NCBI GenBank assembly: GCA_021604265.1
Contig: BQIY01000010.1
Location: 1-15,927 of the forward strand
Direction: 5' to 3'
Origin: Nitrospirales bacterium
Lineage (GTDB): Bacteria; Nitrospirota; Nitrospiria; Nitrospirales; UBA8639
Length of the DNA: 15,927 nt
Both the position numbers and the translations under genes were made by a program. Numbering within the stretch: the stretch's first letter is position 1; each line of letters starts with the position of its first letter. Below are positions 1-7,048 of the stretch, one piece after another. The notes beneath the pieces are model-generated. The model had not been told where the DNA came from. It saw only the letters and a list, made by a program, of their open reading frames with translations, and did no database searches.

Positions 1-3
1 CGC

Positions 4-384
4 ATGAACATGAACCAAGTAACGCTGCCAGTCTCAGACATGGCAAGAGCCAGCGAATTCTACCGCCGCATGGGCTTCCTACAGATAGTCGATAGCCCAC
101 ACTATGCGCGCTTTGAATGCACCGAGGGTAACGCGACCTTCTCCCTAATGTTAGAAGAGGGACCGTTTGTGAACGGGGCTGTTATCTACTTTGAACACGA
201 AAATTTGGATGAGTTAGTCGATCAGTTGAAGGCCAAAGGATTTGAATTTATCCAGGAAGCTACGGATATGAGTTATCTCTGGCGAGAGGCAATTTTGTTT
301 GATCCTTCGGGAAATGAAATTAAGTTGTATTGGGCTGGGGAGAATCGGGTTAATCCGCCTTGGCGGGTGGAGATACGAAGTTAG
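4..384 (+). CDS. VOC-family (glyoxalase/bleomycin-resistance-like) protein
   Basis: A 126-residue protein with one VOC module. The N-terminal strand and helix (LPVSDMARASEFYRRMGF, about residues 8-25) and the C-terminal 'DPSGNEIKLYW' strand (about 100-110) are typical of the family. VOC proteins include metal-dependent lyases, dioxygenases and antibiotic-binding proteins, and the substrate cannot be told from sequence. The usual N-terminal metal-binding His is not evident: 'NQVTLPV' stands where 'HV.L.V' is common. The late acidic ligand position (E in GNEIKLY) is kept. ATG codons at 4 and 10 are both possible starts, and the frame is open to the window edge, so the true start could lie further upstream. 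The ~290 bp downstream to the next gene has no convincing ORF. Confidence 0.85.
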   Translation: MNMNQVTLPVSDMARASEFYRRMGFLQIVDSPHYARFECTEGNATFSLMLEEGPFVNGAVIYFEHENLDELVDQLKAKGFEFIQEATDMSYLWREAILFDPSGNEIKLYWAGENRVNPPWRVEIRS

Positions 385-590
385 ACCGTGGATCAGCCTG
401 GGCTAAAAAAGAGCGTGAGTAGTGGAACGTAGTGTTGGGAACTGACCAATGGTGCCGTGACTTTTGGTGGCGTGTTTTTTGCGGTTAAAAAGGTCATTGC
501 TCTGTTTAGATAATTCCCGTTAATTCGTGGGATTCCTGAAGGGTCGATTTTTAAGCTTTTTTCAATAGCTTAGAGATAGATGAATGGCCC

Positions 591-664
591 GATAACAAGT
601 TAACAGGGATTCCCGCTATTTTGAGTTAATGAGGACAGTTTCCTCATTAACGTACTGATATATC
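591..664 (+). promoter_or_regulatory. Conserved upstream module, copy A (before OLD nuclease)
   Basis: About 74 bp that align by eye with segments at 3681-3750 and 6098-6170. Shared blocks are 'gataa', 'gctatt', 'gagtt.atgaggac.gt' and 'ttaacgtactgatat'. Sigma70-like hexamers can be placed in all three; here they are TTGAGT at 621-626 and TCATTA at 644-649, spaced 17 bp. This copy also contains a perfect 11-bp inverted repeat (625-635 and 641-651, loop CAGTT) overlapping the would-be -10, which could be an operator or an RNA hairpin. The next start codon is 18 bp downstream. Seen: the homology and the palindrome. Inferred: the promoter role. Confidence 0.45.
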
Positions 665-681
665 CCTTAGCGAGCAATCAA

Positions 682-2604
682 ATGCGATTGTTAAAAATTC
701 GGATCAAGAATTTTAGATGTTTCAAGGAACAAGAAGTTTTGTTCGACGCCTACTCTTGTCTCGTAGGTGCAAACGGGTCCGGTAAATCAACCATATTGAT
801 GGCGCTCAATGTTTTTTTCCGAAATACGAGCGCTCCTTCTGACGTAATAAATCTTCAAGATGAAGATTTTCACATGAAGGACACATCTAGCCCTATTGAG
901 ATTACCTGTGTGTTTATTGATCTTAATGATGATGCGAAAGATGATTTAAAAGCCTACGTAAGACAGAACGAGTTGGCTGTTACAGCTAAAGCAACTTGGG
1001 ATGCTGCAACTTCACGAGCAGAAGTGAAGCAAGTAGGAATACGCAAGGTTATGCGTGATTTCGTGCCGTATTTTGAAGCTGCAGAGCAAAAGGCTAAGGC
1101 TGGCGAACTCAAATCCATTTATAGTTCAATTAGAGAAAGCTATGAAGATTTGCCCCCACCAGCAGCTATGGCTGCAATGCAGAGTGCATTGAGAGAATAT
1201 GAGGAAGCAAACCCTTCTCTTTGTGAAGAAGTAGAAAGTGGTAGTCAGTTCTATGGATGGAGTAAAGGGTCAAATCTACTAGGGAAGTATATACAGTGGG
1301 TATATCTTCCAGCTGTTAAAGACCCGTCAGATGAGCAAGATGAGCAAAAAAACACTGCTCTAGGCAGTTTGCTACAGCGGTCTATTAGATCAGAAGTGGA
1401 TTTCACAGAGCCACTTGAGAAACTTCGTTTAAGTGCCACTGAAGAATATCGCCGACTTATCGATGAAAAAAACTCAGTATTGGATGATATTGCTGGGAAA
1501 ATTGAAAGTCAGCTACAAAGTTGGGCACACCCTGGCGCCCGTGTCGAACTCAATTGGCATTTTGACGACCAAAAATCGGTATCCGTAGCAGACCCTTTTG
1601 CCCGAGTTAAAGTTGGTGAAGGCGAATTTCTTGGTGAAATAGTTCGCGCAGGACACGGTCTTCAAAGATCATTTTTAGTTTCAATGCTTCAGGTTCTAGC
1701 TGATTTGGAAGAGTCTGATAGACCTATTTTACTACTAGGGTTTGAGGAGCCTGAACTATACCAGCACCCACCACAAGCGAAACATTTAGCAACTCTTCTA
1801 GAATCATTGTCGCTTTCAGACACACAGGTTATTGCGACTACTCATAGCCCGTACTTTGTTAGCAGTAGAGGCTATGAAAATGTTCGCCTTGTGACTGCTG
1901 ATCCCGAGACCTATGTGAGTAGCATCCATCAGTTTACATACACACAGCTATCCACCGACCTTGCAGGAGCTTTAGGAGATGCCCCGCAGCAACCGAGCGA
2001 ACTTATGGCTTCTGTGCAACAAATAATGCAACCATCACAAACCGAACTGTTCTTTTGTAAAGTACCTGTCTTGGTCGAAGGCCCTGAAGATATTTCCTTT
2101 CTTAGTATTTATATGCAGAAGAACAACCTATGGAGTGAATTTCGAAAGTTGGGTTGCCATTTCATACCTTGTATTGGAAAAACAAATATGAGTCGTCCAT
2201 TAGCTATAGCCAAGGGGCTTGGAATGCAACCTTTTGTTATATTTGACGGCGACTGCGATAAAGCCTCAGGTAGAGCGGGATGTCAGCAACAACGTGATAA
2301 TGGATGCATATTGAATCTAGTTGGGTCTGATGCAGAGGCCATCCAAGATGAGAATCTATTTTCAGATAATTTTGTCATGTGGAGAACTAGGATACTAGAC
2401 GAGGTTAGAAGTCATGTTGGCGAAGAACTATGGGATGAAAAAGAACAGGAAGCTAGAGATAAATATACGCTTCAATCTGGAGTAAAAAGGAAAAACCCAG
2501 TATTGGTATCAGCAACCACAGAACTACTTCTTGAAGACAATGTTGATATGTCACCGCTTAAGCGAGCAGTATGCTCGTTAATCAATTTTGCAAATGGTAA
2601 ATGA
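682..2604 (+). CDS. Stand-alone OLD-family ATP-dependent nuclease (AAA ATPase + TOPRIM)
   Basis: 640 residues. The N-terminal ABC-type ATPase begins at once (LKIRIKNFRCF) with Walker A GANGSGKS at 29-36. A degenerate signature-like GHGLQRS lies near 325-331. Walker B is ILLLGFEEPE (349-358) and the H-loop is ATTHS (385-389). The C-terminal TOPRIM domain shows VLVEGPED (463-470, catalytic Glu466) and the metal-binding FDGD pair Asp522/Asp524. This order defines OLD-family endonucleases (phage P2 Old, GajA), which nick or cut DNA, often in phage defence. No UvrD/GajB-like helicase follows, so it fits the single-gene class. The start has only a weak ribosome site but sits just after the conserved upstream module. 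An attC-like site begins 8 bp after the stop, the arrangement expected of a gene cassette. Family call is firm; defence role is inferred. Confidence 0.9.
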   Translation: MRLLKIRIKNFRCFKEQEVLFDAYSCLVGANGSGKSTILMALNVFFRNTSAPSDVINLQDEDFHMKDTSSPIEITCVFIDLNDDAKDDLKAYVRQNELAVTAKATWDAATSRAEVKQVGIRKVMRDFVPYFEAAEQKAKAGELKSIYSSIRESYEDLPPPAAMAAMQSALREYEEANPSLCEEVESGSQFYGWSKGSNLLGKYIQWVYLPAVKDPSDEQDEQKNTALGSLLQRSIRSEVDFTEPLEKLRLSATEEYRRLIDEKNSVLDDIAGKIESQLQSWAHPGARVELNWHFDDQKSVSVADPFARVKVGEGEFLGEIVRAGHGLQRSFLVSMLQVLADLEESDRPILLLGFEEPELYQHPPQAKHLATLLESLSLSDTQVIATTHSPYFVSSRGYENVRLVTADPETYVSSIHQFTYTQLSTDLAGALGDAPQQPSELMASVQQIMQPSQTELFFCKVPVLVEGPEDISFLSIYMQKNNLWSEFRKLGCHFIPCIGKTNMSRPLAIAKGLGMQPFVIFDGDCDKASGRAGCQQQRDNGCILNLVGSDAEAIQDENLFSDNFVMWRTRILDEVRSHVGEELWDEKEQEARDKYTLQSGVKRKNPVLVSATTELLLEDNVDMSPLKRAVCSLINFANGK

Positions 2605-2611
2605 CAATGGC

Positions 2612-2683
2612 TTATAACAAGGTGCTCATTCGGACGCAAACTACGCCGTGTTCCGTTTGTGCACCGCAGCTTGATCGTTATAA
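2612..2683 (+). other. attC-like integron recombination site
   Basis: About 72 bp bounded by perfect 7-bp inverted outer boxes, TTATAAC (2612-2618) and GTTATAA (2677-2683). The inner arms pair AAG with CTT, GGTGC (2621-2625) with GCACC (2661-2665), and CAAAC with GTTTG near the tip, with unpaired bases mainly on one side. This imperfect palindrome with asymmetric bulges, between one stop codon and the next start 30 bp on, is the architecture of attC sites folded by integron integrases. The outer boxes resemble the TATAAC/GTTATA type of chromosomal integrons. No integrase gene is in view. A simple terminator is less likely because no T-run follows. Confidence 0.55.
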
Positions 2684-2712
2684 ATCACATCAAGCTATAG
2701 GAGTTTTTTGAA

Positions 2713-3318
2713 ATGAGAAGAATATCAACGTTGATTCCATTATTGATGTCTACACAAATAGTCAGCGCAGCAGTAGATGAAAGTCTTTTAGCAACCTGTG
2801 CAGCAATCGAAGGAGATTTAGCGAGACTTGAATTTTTTGATAGTCTAGCTAGAGAAAATGGATTAGATGGACCTCAATCTTTAGAAACCAACACTGTGGG
2901 ACTTGGGAACTGGAAAGTAGACGTCAAAATTAACCCTATTGATGACTCTACGACTGTGACTCTTGTTTTGGTCGCAGACTCAGGTCAAAGCAGTTTTAAT
3001 CGACCCATAGTAATGGTAGCTAGATGTAGGAGCAACGACACAGATTTCTATTTTGACTGGAACGATTATTTGGGAAGTGAGGCTAACGTTCTAACCCGCA
3101 TTGGTACAAATGAAGCTCAAACTAATCGATGGTCAATGTCTACTGATAGCCAAGCCACTTTTCATCCAAGGCCAGTACAGTTCCTTAATGAGTTAATAAA
3201 CGCTGACAGACTTGTTGCGCAAATAACCCCATACAATGAGAGTCCTGTAACGGCAATTTTCAACTTGGCGGGTATTTCTAATGCCATTCAACCTCTGCGA
3301 GAGACGTGTGAGTGGTGA
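2713..3318 (+). CDS. VasI/TagO-like secreted protein (T6SS-associated family)
   Basis: 201 residues starting with a signal peptide: RR, then a hydrophobic stretch to VSA around residue 19, so it is probably periplasmic. The body matches the VasI/TagO pattern: early 'TCAAIEGDLARLEFFD', a middle 'W.M.TD...AtFhPrP' segment, 'flneLinadrLvaqiTPYnespvTAiFnLaGi', and a terminal Cys (EW. with C199). Family members are linked to type VI secretion clusters but are also often isolated in islands. No other T6SS gene is present, so a secretion role here is doubtful. The start follows a good purine-rich site (TATAGGAGTTTTTTGAA). It lies directly downstream of the attC-like site and may be the next cassette, though no attC is recognisable after its stop. 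Confidence 0.75.
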   Translation: MRRISTLIPLLMSTQIVSAAVDESLLATCAAIEGDLARLEFFDSLARENGLDGPQSLETNTVGLGNWKVDVKINPIDDSTTVTLVLVADSGQSSFNRPIVMVARCRSNDTDFYFDWNDYLGSEANVLTRIGTNEAQTNRWSMSTDSQATFHPRPVQFLNELINADRLVAQITPYNESPVTAIFNLAGISNAIQPLRETCEW

Positions 3319-3402
3319 TTCATAATAAATTTATTAAACATCGCTGTGCACCTTTGGTTCTCCGCTCGACTCATTAAATTCAGTCTCCGGTATAAAGTTT
3401 CT

Positions 3403-3428
3403 GAAAAGTGCGAAAGCCCGAACTTTTC
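3403..3428. terminator. Possible weak hairpin/terminator after VasI-like gene
   Basis: GAAAAGT (3403-3409) and ACTTTTC (3422-3428) form a 7-bp stem with a 12-base loop, about 85 bp after the stop of the VasI-like gene. No strong T-run follows, so intrinsic termination is uncertain. Confidence 0.2.
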
Positions 3429-3463
3429 CTAATTTGGTAGTCGGTAACGAAGAGTAATTACAT

Positions 3464-3562
3464 ATGTCACCAGAGCAAGAGTTGCAGCTTGAAGCGTTAA
3501 AAATGATACAAGAGTTTTCAATGTGGATGATGGTTGTAGAAGCAGGCTTGTTAGCGACCTAA
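3464..3562 (+). pseudogene. Short 32-aa ORF, possible 5' remnant abutting a MITE
   Basis: ATG at 3464 with an AAGAG-type site upstream encodes 32 residues: an amphipathic start (MSPEQELQLEALKMIQEF), then a hydrophobic run (MWMMVVEAGLLA) that looks like the beginning of a transmembrane helix. The reading frame stops at 3560-3562, about 10 bp before the GGGACAC terminus of a 136-bp repeat. The abrupt end in mid-helix next to a repeat suggests a gene cut off by the insertion. It could also be a genuine tiny protein or chance. The product is unrecognised. Confidence 0.3.
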
Positions 3563-3572
3563 GGGGTATAGA

Positions 3573-3683
3573 GGGACACTGATAGTTTAATAGCTTGAGA
3601 AGCTTTTTCTAGACTATATCTACGAACAAACACTTTTTGTGCTTATTGGGAGAGCCTGACAACATAGCATTGGGTGGTCGTTA
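3573..3683. repeat. MITE-like repeat, copy 1 (right end missing)
   Basis: First of three copies of a ~136-bp element; the others are at 5956-6090 and 6828-6964. The left terminus reads GGGACACTGATAGTTT. The interior shares 'taatagctt.agaagctttttctaga', a GAACAAA...T-rich hairpin core and 'catagcattgggtggtcgtta'. The right inverted terminus present in the other copies is absent: sequence jumps from GTCGTTA straight into the upstream module at 3681, as expected for a deletion between short TA repeats. It has no coding capacity, so if mobile it needed a transposase supplied elsewhere. Confidence 0.75.
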
Positions 3684-3750
3684 ATATACTAAGCTGGTGT
3701 TAGCTATTCTGAGTTATGAGGACGGTAATTTTATAAACGTACTGTTATGT
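3681..3750 (+). promoter_or_regulatory. Conserved upstream module, copy B (before RloC-like gene)
   Basis: Aligns with copies A and C; 'gctatt.tgagtt.atgaggac' and 'ataaacgtactgttatgtg' are the clearest shared blocks. Hexamers at the equivalent place are CTGAGT (3709-3714) and TTATAA (3731-3736), spaced 16 bp. The palindrome seen in copy A is degraded here, but several changes would be G-U wobbles in RNA (left ATGAGG against right TTTTAT). A strong purine site (GGAGAAGGGGG) follows, just before the GTG start. The promoter function is inferred. Confidence 0.4.
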
Positions 3751-3775
3751 GCTTTGGAGAAGGGGGTAGCGATAA

Positions 3776-5944
3776 GTGATTACAAGAATTCACATGGATG
3801 CAGTGGCGAGCTTTAAGCAAGCTACGTCGCTCGTTACGGATAAGAAGATAAATCTGATTTACGGCCTAAATGGCACCGGTAAATCAACAATTTCCAATTA
3901 CCTTTATGAACCCAATAATTCTGCTTTCAACTTGTGCAATATGGTTACCGAATCTACCGTTCCAGTTCTCGTTTACAACCAAAATTTCATAAGAGACAAC
4001 TTCTATGTCGCAGATAGTTTGCATGGCATCTTCAGCCTTTCAAAAGAGAACAAAGAAGTTGAACAAAAGATAGCCGACGCGACAAAGAAGCAATGGAAGC
4101 TTGAGCAAGATCTACATGAGAGGCGCAGTGAAAAGGAATTGGCAACACTGACATTTTCCAATCAAAAACTTCAGGCCATAGAGAAAGTTTGGAGCATCAA
4201 GCAAACCTATACTGGCGGTGATCGTGTTCTAGAGTACTGTCTCGAAGGCCTGAAGGCACAAAAAGGCAAGCTTTTTGCCCATCTTCAGGGCATCCCGAAA
4301 CCAGCCTGTGAACCAAAAAAAGACGTTCAAACCATCCGGCAGGAAGTAGAAACTCTCAAAGGTGATAATGCTCAGTTCCAATCGCGCTTGGCGGCTCTGC
4401 CTTTCGCTGCTCATAGTGTCGAGGTGGACCCAGTGTTCGGAAAATCCGTCCTTGGGAATACCGATAGTGAGGTCGCGGCTTTAATCGAGAAGCTAGGGAG
4501 TTCGGACTGGACAAAGCAAGGCCTTTCTTACTTGCCGGAGAGCATAGGTGATTCAAACGCGCAATGCCCATTTTGCCAGGAAGCAACAATCTCGGAGAAG
4601 TTTATCAAAAGCGTAAGGTCGTACTTTGACGTGACCTACGAGCAGCAGCTGGACGAGCTTGCGCAACTTCAAAAGGCGTACCTAACAGCAATTGATTCAT
4701 TGCCAGGCGTGAGTTCCTTCAAAAACCATCCATTCGCAGAAAAGCGCAAGGACTCGATAACCTACAAATATCAAATGCTTGTAGACGCTCTCCAGGGAAA
4801 TGCTCGCAAAATTGAAGCAAAGTTAAAGAGTCCAAAGGTTCCGACTACGCTGTCCGATACGACGAGCCTGATCGCCGACTTCAACTCAGCAGTCGTTCAG
4901 ATAAACGCTGAAGTGGACAACTACAATGACAAGCTCAAGAACCGTGAATCTGCCCTGGAGAACTTAAGCAACGAATTTTGGCAACTTATGCGATGGGAGT
5001 ATGACCAAACAGTGGCGAGATTTGATGCCGATCGACAGGCTGCTAATCAGCAACTGAAAGGCATAGATGTAGAAATCGGAAATATCGATGCTGAGTTGGC
5101 AAGAGTCAGAGCGGAAATTGTGGAGACACAAAAACAGACCGTAAATATTGACGACGCGGTCACTGCAATTAATGCAGGTCTTATTGACCTTGGTATAGAT
5201 GATTTCAGCATACAGAAGCACTCTCACAACCTCTATCGTGTGGTGCGCTCAGGTGATTCCATAGATGCATTTCACTCGCTAAGCGAGGGAGAGAAAATGA
5301 TGATCAGCTTTTTGTACTTCTGCGAGCTGTGTAAGGGCAAGGCTAGTGCAGAGGACACTCACACTCAGCGCATCGCGGTCATAGATGACCCAATTTCGAG
5401 TCTTTCACATGTATTCATCTTCAACGTCGGGCAACTTATTCGCTCGGTATTCTTCAAGGGGGGGCGGTTCAGTCAAGTCATTGTCCTGACCCATAGTCTC
5501 TACTTTTTCTACGAGATGACAGATCCGAATCACGATCGCCGGAAGAAAACACAGAAATTGTTTAGACTTTCAAAACCTGCGTCTGGAAGCGTCATTCAGG
5601 AGATGAAGTACGAGGAAATTCAAAATGACTATCAAGCGTACTGGTCCGTTGTTAATGACCAATCTCAACCACCGGCACTTATCGCAAACTGTATGCGCAA
5701 CATAGTCGAGTACTTTTTCAACTTTGTTCGCAAGAAAGACCTGAATAAAGTTTTTCAGATGCCGGAGCTTCAGGATGCGAAGTACCAAGCGTTTTGCCGA
5801 TATATCAATCGGGAATCACATTCACTTGGCCAGAACATCATAGACATGAAGGAGTTCAACTATAACGTCTTCAAGGAAGGATTGAGCCTTGTTTTTGAGA
5901 AAACGGGCTACCCCGACCACTACAAAGCCATGTCTAAATGCTAG
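3776..5944 (+). CDS. AAA_13 ATPase with PrrC/RloC-like anticodon-nuclease triad
   Basis: 722 residues, GTG start preceded by a strong purine site. Walker A is GLNGTGKS (30-37). A charged, coiled-coil-prone segment follows from about 85. CPFC (Cys264/Cys267) resembles the zinc-hook cysteines of RloC. A second helical stretch runs to about 460. Then come the ABC signature LSEGEK (502-507), Walker B IAVIDDP (533-539) and the H-loop LTHS (His573). The C-terminus carries R641-x3-E645 (MRNIVEYFF) and His682 (NRESHS). The 37-residue Glu-His spacing is close to the R-x3-E...H catalytic triad of PrrC (R320/E324/H356). Known PrrC/RloC enzymes cut tRNA anticodon loops after phage attack. No hsd restriction genes are nearby, so it fits a stand-alone RloC-type arrangement; nuclease activity is inferred. 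It is bracketed by MITE copies 1 and 2. Confidence 0.8.
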   Translation: MITRIHMDAVASFKQATSLVTDKKINLIYGLNGTGKSTISNYLYEPNNSAFNLCNMVTESTVPVLVYNQNFIRDNFYVADSLHGIFSLSKENKEVEQKIADATKKQWKLEQDLHERRSEKELATLTFSNQKLQAIEKVWSIKQTYTGGDRVLEYCLEGLKAQKGKLFAHLQGIPKPACEPKKDVQTIRQEVETLKGDNAQFQSRLAALPFAAHSVEVDPVFGKSVLGNTDSEVAALIEKLGSSDWTKQGLSYLPESIGDSNAQCPFCQEATISEKFIKSVRSYFDVTYEQQLDELAQLQKAYLTAIDSLPGVSSFKNHPFAEKRKDSITYKYQMLVDALQGNARKIEAKLKSPKVPTTLSDTTSLIADFNSAVVQINAEVDNYNDKLKNRESALENLSNEFWQLMRWEYDQTVARFDADRQAANQQLKGIDVEIGNIDAELARVRAEIVETQKQTVNIDDAVTAINAGLIDLGIDDFSIQKHSHNLYRVVRSGDSIDAFHSLSEGEKMMISFLYFCELCKGKASAEDTHTQRIAVIDDPISSLSHVFIFNVGQLIRSVFFKGGRFSQVIVLTHSLYFFYEMTDPNHDRRKKTQKLFRLSKPASGSVIQEMKYEEIQNDYQAYWSVVNDQSQPPALIANCMRNIVEYFFNFVRKKDLNKVFQMPELQDAKYQAFCRYINRESHSLGQNIIDMKEFNYNVFKEGLSLVFEKTGYPDHYKAMSKC

Positions 5945-5955
5945 CAAGATATAGA

Positions 5956-6090
5956 GGGATTCTGATAGTTTAATAGCTTAAGAAGCTTTTTCTAGATTAT
6001 CTCTAGGAACAAACATTTTTTTGTTCTTCTTGGGAGAAGCTAACTACATAGCATTGGGTGGTCGTTAAACTACTAAACTATCAGTGTCCC
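5956..6090. repeat. MITE-like repeat, copy 2 (both ends)
   Basis: 135 bp starting 11 bp after the stop of the RloC-like gene. The left terminus is mutated (GGGATTCTGATAGTTT) and the right is intact (AAACTATCAGTGTCCC), giving near-perfect 16-bp terminal inverted repeats. The interior contains GAACAAA...TTTGTTC with a T-rich loop, which could serve as a two-way terminator for the gene. Homology with copy 1 continues past the right end into the upstream module, so the repeat plus module was probably duplicated as one unit of about 210 bp. Confidence 0.8.
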
Positions 6091-6097
6091 AAGAACC

Positions 6098-6170
6098 GAT
6101 AATATACCAAGCTGGGATTCAGCTATTTCGAGTCATTAGAACAGTGTCTTCATAAACTTACTATTATGTG
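6098..6170 (+). promoter_or_regulatory. Conserved upstream module, copy C (before HEPN-like gene)
   Basis: Third version of the module ('gataatataccaagctggg', 'agctatt', 'agaacagtgt', 'cataaacttactattatgtg'). Promoter-like hexamers TCGAGT (6128-6133) and TCATAA (6150-6155) are 16 bp apart. The palindrome of copy A is mostly lost. It ends 10 bp before the ATG of the next gene, leaving no clear ribosome-binding site, so translation may be weak or nearly leaderless. Confidence 0.4.
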
Positions 6171-6180
6171 TGAAACATGA

Positions 6181-6837
6181 ATGCCGCATCCACTTGAACA
6201 TCTTGTAGGCCCTGACCTAACAGGGTTCGACAAAGACCCTATTGGCTATAGCGCCCTCGCTTGGCATAAGTGGGGGTTAGCCCAGGAAATGGCTGGGTTT
6301 CCAGTCGACATCTCAAAGGCTCCGTCCGCTACTGACTTAAAAGACCCAGTTCTCTGGATGACTCAAGCCCACGCACTTGCTGAGGCGGCTGTCAGCGTCC
6401 TGAAACGGAAACCTGAGATAGGGCACCTCCCTATTTACGTAAAAGGCGTCTGTCATAGTCAATATCATGCAGTCGCATTGATGCTCGTCGGATTGAGCCT
6501 AGAAGTAAGTCTCAAGGCGATGCTCATATTACGTGAAGGAGTACATCAATTCACGATAAACGAGAAGAAGAGGCGCCATCACCGTCTTCGTGAGCTAGGT
6601 GACTTTGTGCCAGATTTAAGCAAAAAGGATCTCGCAATCCTGGAGTGTTTAACCCACTTTATCTACTGGGCAGGGAAGTACCCGGATCCAGGTTCAGGCC
6701 GTGAAGCAGATGCGGTGTCAGTTTTCTCTATCAGCGAGCAGCATGAGATCTCTGCCAAGCAACTGTTTCAACTAAGCGCGCGTGTTATGCAACACACACA
6801 ATCGGTGGTTGACGACAGAGATATGGAGGGACACTGA
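6181..6837 (+). CDS. Putative HEPN-like protein with repeat-derived C-terminus
   Basis: 218 residues, mainly helical, no signal peptide. The segment 'LVGLSLEVSLKAMLIL' (about 100-115), then 'HHRLRELGDF' and 'LECLTHFIYWAGKYPDP', resembles a recurrent HEPN-like pattern (LaGlaLE..LKa.Li ... H.L..La ... W.GRYPvP) that I recognise by eye only. HEPN proteins are often RNases or toxin partners in defence loci. The catalytic R-x4-6-H motif is not evident, so it may be non-catalytic. The last residues (E-G-H-stop) are read from the terminus of MITE copy 3 (GAGGGACACTGA), so the native C-terminus was replaced. A second ATG at 6177 is out of frame and not used. Confidence 0.6.
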   Translation: MPHPLEHLVGPDLTGFDKDPIGYSALAWHKWGLAQEMAGFPVDISKAPSATDLKDPVLWMTQAHALAEAAVSVLKRKPEIGHLPIYVKGVCHSQYHAVALMLVGLSLEVSLKAMLILREGVHQFTINEKKRRHHRLRELGDFVPDLSKKDLAILECLTHFIYWAGKYPDPGSGREADAVSVFSISEQHEISAKQLFQLSARVMQHTQSVVDDRDMEGH

Positions 6838-6964
6838 TAGTTTAATAGCTTAAGAAGCTTTTGCTAGATCATATCTACGAACAAACCCTTTTTGTTCTTC
6901 TTCTTGGGAGAAGCTAACAACATAGCATTGGGTGGTCGTTAAACTATCAAACTATCAGTGTCCC
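6828..6964. repeat. MITE-like repeat, copy 3 (perfect termini)
   Basis: 137 bp with perfect 16-bp terminal inverted repeats (GGGACACTGATAGTTT and AAACTATCAGTGTCCC). The right side has a small internal duplication (AACTATCA AACTATCA). It overlaps the 3' end of the HEPN-like gene and supplies its stop codon. No clear target-site duplication is visible. A further half-terminus (CTAGTGTCCC) occurs about 10 bp beyond, which may be debris of another copy. Confidence 0.85.
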
Positions 6965-7048
6965 GAAAACCCGCTAGTGTCCCAAACTCTCCCTTGTATC
7001 ACGATTATTATCACCGGATGCTACAGAACTAAATAGAGGACGGCCGTA

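Noticed and set aside
550..585. AAGCTTTTTTCAATAGCTTAGAGAT before module A as a remnant of the MITE
   Set aside because: It uses similar words (AAGCTTTTT, ATAGCTTA) but not in the MITE order on either strand, so homology is not supported.
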